NCBI GenBank assembly: GCA_035566895.1
Contig: DATMQA010000065.1
Coordinates: 1-16,550, forward strand
Source: DATMQA01 sp035566895
GTDB lineage: Bacteria; Verrucomicrobiota; Verrucomicrobiia; Limisphaerales; UBA8199
Length of the DNA stretch: 16,550 bases
Direction of reading: 5' to 3'
In this document: positions 14,090-16,550 of the stretch, piece by piece
Numbering within the stretch: position 1 is the first letter of the stretch
How the letters are laid out: each line of letters begins with the position of its first letter
Made by a program: the position numbers and the translations under genes
The notes under the pieces: generated by a model
Database searches by the model: none
What the model saw: the letters and a program-made list of their open reading frames with translations, nothing else
What the model was told of the DNA's origin: nothing

Positions 14090-14746
14090 TCAGGCCATCG
14101 TAGGGGGCGGCGAAGTCAGCCCGGCACGCCGTTCGCGAAGCTCACGGAGGAACTCCTCCGGCGGTACAAAGAACGGATTCTGCTGGAGTATGCCGCCGAT
14201 GATGATCATTGGATGCGTCCGCATTATATCAATCACTGCGTCTCCTCCAAACTTCGCAAGATCGTATACGCAGATGACCGCGTCGTCGTGGCGTCGCCAC
14301 ACATCAGTTACCCGTGATTCGAACTCAATGAGATTGTCGATGTGCGACCGGCCTTCAGCCGCCCAGTCCATCTGGCAGACAATCCGGCTGAGCGGAAACC
14401 CTCCCCTGGCGTTGCCGCTGCCGAATTGCTCAAACACCTCCAGCATTCGATCCTGATCGAAACGGCCGTCCCGGAGGTATGTTTCGGTGTTGCTCCGAAG
14501 CTCGAATTGCCCGCTCTGTTGGGCGGCGGTCGTGTCAATCCCTGCCGCAGTCAGCCGTTGTTCATGGTCAAAACGTTTATCTGGATTAACGACGTGAATC
14601 GCCCTGTCGCCACACTCGAACCCGCCCTTAATGAACGGAAGCAATACGCGATAGGCTTCATCGTCGCTGTTGAAGAACGCACAGACATGGCGTATATCGC
14701 CGAGCTGAGAGCCGGCAAAGGGAATGGGTGGCGCGGCCTTCTTCAT
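14090..14746 (-). CDS. MEDS-domain (DcmR-type sensory) protein
   Basis: A 218-residue soluble protein consisting almost only of a MEDS domain (~17-175; MEthanogen/methylotroph DcmR Sensory): 'IRHVCAFFNSDDEAYRVLLPFIKGGF.CGDRAIHVV', then 'SRIVCQMDWAAEG' and 'VICVYDLAKFGGDAVIDIMRTHPMIIIGG', ending with 'NPFFVPPEEFLRELRERR'. MEDS domains occur in the dichloromethane regulator DcmR and beside histidine kinases, and are thought to sense small ligands. The frame extends to GTG 14905, but I choose ATG 14746, where GGAGG stands five bases upstream; ATG 14758 is the other option. It is separated by one base from the kinase gene, so it is probably an accessory input protein for that kinase. Confidence 0.9.
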   Translation of the reverse strand: MKKAAPPIPFAGSQLGDIRHVCAFFNSDDEAYRVLLPFIKGGFECGDRAIHVVNPDKRFDHEQRLTAAGIDTTAAQQSGQFELRSNTETYLRDGRFDQDRMLEVFEQFGSGNARGGFPLSRIVCQMDWAAEGRSHIDNLIEFESRVTDVWRRHDDAVICVYDLAKFGGDAVIDIMRTHPMIIIGGILQQNPFFVPPEEFLRELRERRAGLTSPPPTMA

Positions 14747-14984
14747 AATGTCCTCCATGGATTTTCTGCAATGTGGGTCCCGAACAGGCGTGGTCGGCTG
14801 AGCGGCTCGAACGATTGATACTCCTCGCGCAGCCTCGATGAAGCGGGCGACCTCTTTCAACCGGGAGAGAAACGGCGACGTTCCGACCGCACTTGGCAAG
14901 TTCACGCCCGCGAGCCTGCATTTCGAGCCGAAGCAACTCGATCATCGTGACGGCGTTTGCCGTCTCTTCCCGTTGGGCCTTCAT
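14658..14984 (-). CDS. Possible small or frameshifted ORF ahead of the MEDS gene
   Basis: A 108-codon frame begins at ATG 14984 with a plausible amphipathic helix (MKAQREETANAVTMIELLRL...), then turns Arg/Ser/Cys-rich and runs out of frame into the MEDS gene. From about 14905 the other frame (GTG 14905: ...SPFLSRLKEVARFIEAARG) looks more protein-like and reads straight into MEDS. One reading is a single longer gene broken by a +1 shift near 14890-14905. The other is an untranslated leader. Its ATG overlaps the stop of the frame upstream (ATGA). Confidence 0.25.
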   Translation of the reverse strand: MKAQREETANAVTMIELLRLEMQARGRELAKCGRNVAVSLPVERGRPLHRGCARSINRSSRSADHACSGPTLQKIHGGHYEEGRATHSLCRLSARRYTPCLCVLQQRR

Positions 14985-15142
14985 GGCAGGTCATCAACTT
15001 CGCTACCCTTCAGGATAACTACTGCTGCATCAGGAATGCAAGTGACCTTCCAACGTCTGCGCGTCCGCCGGACGACGCGCAGGCGCCGCGCTTGATTTCC
15101 GTGCCGCTTCGTGATTTCGCAAATTTCACCGCTCGAAAGCAT
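14981..15142 (-). CDS. Possible 53-residue Arg-rich small protein
   Basis: ATG 15142 (MLSSGEICEITKRHG...) has AAGGA ten bases upstream and ends at 14981, overlapping the next ATG as ATGA. An upstream in-frame ATG at 15172 would give 63 residues. The middle is Arg-rich (RRLRVVRRTRRRW), largely because it covers the GC-rich dyad at 15057-15082, and the end reads TCIPDAAVVILKGSEVDDLP. I recognise no family. The overlap with a dyad and a candidate promoter argues for a control region instead. Confidence 0.25.
   Translation of the reverse strand: MLSSGEICEITKRHGNQARRLRVVRRTRRRWKVTCIPDAAVVILKGSEVDDLP
15037..15053 (-). promoter_or_regulatory. Second-tier sigma-54 promoter candidate for the MEDS-kinase-regulator operon
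   Basis: Read leftwards, TTGGAAGGTCACTTGCA has GG-N10-GC with TTGG and a full TTGCA; the -24 element lacks the usual C (TTGGAA for TTGGCA). The predicted start is near 15026, 42 bases before ATG 14984 and 280 before the MEDS start. The dyad at 15057-15082 would be centred at about -44, unusually close for an enhancer, so this promoter is less certain than the other two. Confidence 0.35.
15057..15082. promoter_or_regulatory. Perfect 9-bp dyad CTGCGCGTC-N8-GACGCGCAG, candidate enhancer site
   Basis: Both arms (15057-15065, 15074-15082) pair without mismatch around the 8-base spacer CGCCGGAC. The centre is ~146 bp upstream of the predicted start (15215) of the SDR operon, in the usual range for a sigma-54 enhancer. 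It shares core and spacing (CGCGTC-N8-GACGCG) with the dyad at 11183-11206. Confidence 0.6.
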
Positions 15143-15187
15143 TGACCGGGAGTCCTTTTCATCAAACGTCATCACCCCAAAATCCCT

Positions 15188-15204
15188 TTGGCATGAGGAT
15201 TGCA
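15188..15204 (+). promoter_or_regulatory. Sigma-54 (-24/-12) promoter for the SDR-hydrolase operon
   Basis: TTGGCATGAGGATTGCA contains TTGGCA and TTGCA with GG and GC separated by exactly ten bases, matching the sigma-54 consensus (YTGGCACG-N4-TTGCW) except for T in place of C after TTGGCA. The predicted start is ~15215, giving a 47-base leader to ATG 15262. It lies alone in a non-coding stretch in the right orientation, which adds weight. Confidence 0.75.
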
Positions 15205-15261
15205 AAGCTGACGAATAGCAGAAACTCGCGCGCAACACTTAACGCAAAACGGAAACAATTT

Positions 15262-15999
15262 ATGGATGCAAAACTTAAAGAACATCAAACGGCCATCGTC
15301 ACGGGCGCTTCCAGCGGCATCGGCCTGGGTATAACCCGGGCGCTGCTCGAACGCGGTTATCGGGTCGTGGCCAATTCACGCACGATCAGTAAATCAAAGG
15401 AGTTGAAAGCCTCCGGAGATCTCGTCCTGGTGGACGGCGACATCGGCAAAAAGGATGTGGCGGTGAAGGTGGCGGAAGCTGCCGTCAAACACTTTGGCCG
15501 CATCGATCTCCTCGTCAACAACGCAGGCATCTACATCCCGAAGCCATTTACTGATTATACACCCGAGGATTTCGAAATGATGATCAGTACGAATGTGGCC
15601 GGGTACTTTTTTATAACGCAGCAGGCGGTTGCGCAAATGCGCAAGCAGAAGTCAGGACATATCGTGAGCATTTCTACGACCTTGGTAGATCAGCCGCTCG
15701 CTGGAGCGCCGATTTCGCTGCCAGTCATAACCAAGTCAACAATGCCCGCCTTCAGCCGAGCCTTGGCAATGGAATACGTGGCAGACGGCATTCGAGCCAA
15801 TACGATCTCACCGGGAGTCGTGAACACGCCGATGCACGCGAATAACGACCACGAGTTCCTGAAAACACTGCATCCGATTCCGCGACTGGTTGAAGTCTCA
15901 GACATGGTGGATGCCGTGCTTTACCTGCAGGGGGCGACGATGGTGAATGGCGAGAACATCCGAGTTGATGGGGGCGCGCATGCTGGAGCCAAGTGGTAA
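15262..15999 (+). CDS. Short-chain dehydrogenase/reductase (SDR) with atypical active site
   Basis: A 245-residue Rossmann-fold oxidoreductase of classical SDR length. I start it at ATG 15262 (GGAA seven bases upstream); the frame extends to 15142 but would cross the promoter. Cofactor motif TGASSGIG (14-21), NNAG (86-89), 'GHIVSIST' (132-139) and 'ISPGVVNTPMHA' are present; Arg40 (NSRT) suggests NADP(H). Where the catalytic YxxxK is expected, the sequence is LPVITK: Lys158 is kept but Pro154 replaces Tyr. I recall a subgroup of SDRs with a similar TK motif and no Tyr, so this may be a family trait and not decay; the chemistry is then uncertain. It is the first gene behind a sigma-54 promoter, followed after 28 bases by an exported hydrolase. 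Confidence 0.93.
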   Translation: MDAKLKEHQTAIVTGASSGIGLGITRALLERGYRVVANSRTISKSKELKASGDLVLVDGDIGKKDVAVKVAEAAVKHFGRIDLLVNNAGIYIPKPFTDYTPEDFEMMISTNVAGYFFITQQAVAQMRKQKSGHIVSISTTLVDQPLAGAPISLPVITKSTMPAFSRALAMEYVADGIRANTISPGVVNTPMHANNDHEFLKTLHPIPRLVEVSDMVDAVLYLQGATMVNGENIRVDGGAHAGAKW

Positions 16000-16027
16000 C
16001 AAAAGAACACAAAAAAGAAAGAAACGC

Positions 16028-16550
16028 ATGAACACAATACAAACCAAAGGCAAGACTCACTGGCTCGCCCACGGCAAATTATCATGCGTGGCGGCGGCGG
16101 CGCTTGCATTCTCAGCTTTCCAGGGCCTTGCTCAACAGGTCACCGCGCTCGATGCTGCCCACGCAAGTGCTCAATCCGTATTTCCGGCCAACTTCCAGAC
16201 TCAGGAGATTCAGACCGACGGCGCGACAATTCATGTCCGAGTCGGCGGACAAGGCCCGGCGGTCGTGCTGCTTCACGGATTCGGAGATACAGGCGATATG
16301 TGGGCGCCTATGGCTGCCGAGCTTGCACGCGACCACAGAGTGGTCGTGCCAGACCTGCGCGGCATGGGGCTTTCCTCACGTCCCGCCGGTGGCTACGATA
16401 AGAAAACACAAGCAGCCGATATCCGGTCCGTTCTTACTCAACTCGGTATCGATCGTGCTGCGGTCGTCGGGCATGACATTGGCGCAACGGTTGCATATGC
16501 GTATGCCGCCCGTTACCCCGATAAAACCGACCGGCTGGTGATGATGGATG
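16028..16550 (+). CDS. Exported alpha/beta hydrolase, epoxide hydrolase/haloalkane dehalogenase-like (3' end outside window)
   Basis: The first 174 codons are visible; the frame is open at the right edge. The start is ATG 16028, preceded by a weak purine-rich AAGAAAG. A signal peptide covers ~1-35 (basic n-region to Lys17, then LSCVAAAALAFSAFQGLAQ). The hydrolase domain starts near 55: oxyanion segment LLHGFGDTGDMW (81-92), 'VVVPDLRGMGLSSRP', and the nucleophile elbow VGHDIGA with Asp150. An Asp nucleophile is the hallmark of epoxide hydrolases, haloalkane and fluoroacetate dehalogenases, in contrast to the Ser enzyme at 9301-10707. The lid and the rest of the triad lie beyond the window, so the exact class cannot be decided. 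It probably shares the sigma-54 promoter of the SDR gene. Confidence 0.92.
   Translation, partial: MNTIQTKGKTHWLAHGKLSCVAAAALAFSAFQGLAQQVTALDAAHASAQSVFPANFQTQEIQTDGATIHVRVGGQGPAVVLLHGFGDTGDMWAPMAAELARDHRVVVPDLRGMGLSSRPAGGYDKKTQAADIRSVLTQLGIDRAAVVGHDIGATVAYAYAARYPDKTDRLVMMD

Overview
The window looks like a piece of chromosome from a soil-type member of the Verrucomicrobiota, most like the Pedosphaera/Limisphaerales group. The main reason is the secreted protein at 211-1776, whose last ~65 residues (a 'LSW.ASA.GFQLQSTPSL...W' block ending in AAFFQLVK) match the C-terminal module I associate with exported proteins of that group. GC content is moderately high. No phage, IS or CRISPR genes are visible. 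The phylum assignment rests on recollection, not a database search.

Layout, left to right: (i) a secreted beta-rich protein (211-1776, +); (ii) a PAS-type sigma-54 activator (1851-3290, -) whose start lies next to a 16-bp perfect palindrome; (iii) a 740-bp gene-poor spacer with 10-bp-phased GYTAA/A-tract arrays; (iv) a PrxQ-like peroxiredoxin (4031-4597, +); (v) a translationally coupled pair, a lone receiver domain (5847-6284, -) and a sigma-54 AAA+ activator without its own receiver (4657-5847, -), together resembling a split NtrC-type regulator; (vi) a secreted serine hydrolase of the beta-lactamase/penicillin-binding fold (6378-7535, +); (vii) a leftward operon of exported alpha/beta hydrolase fused to a DUF5666-like tail, cytochrome b561-like membrane protein, and Tat-exported molybdopterin oxidoreductase (10707 to 7584, -); (viii) a leftward sensory operon of MEDS-domain protein, GAF-PAS-PAS histidine kinase and FixJ-type response regulator (14746 to 11348, -); (ix) a rightward operon of an SDR oxidoreductase (15262-15999) and an exported epoxide-hydrolase/haloalkane-dehalogenase-like protein that runs off the window (16028-16550).

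The most interesting signal is regulatory. A near-perfect sigma-54 (-24/-12) promoter lies upstream of the SDR operon (15188-15204), and a second good one upstream of the hydrolase/cytochrome/molybdoenzyme operon (11070-11086, minus strand). About 136-146 bp upstream of each predicted start site is a perfect inverted repeat with the same core and spacing, CGCGTC-N8-GACGCG (15057-15082 and 11183-11206). The two positions differ by about one helical turn. This is the architecture of a shared enhancer site for a sigma-54 activator, and two such activators are encoded in the same window. I infer a local sigma-54 regulon joining periplasmic hydrolases, a redox module and an SDR, possibly for handling reactive or xenobiotic small molecules. 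The substrate is unknown. All promoter and regulon statements are sequence inference without experimental support.
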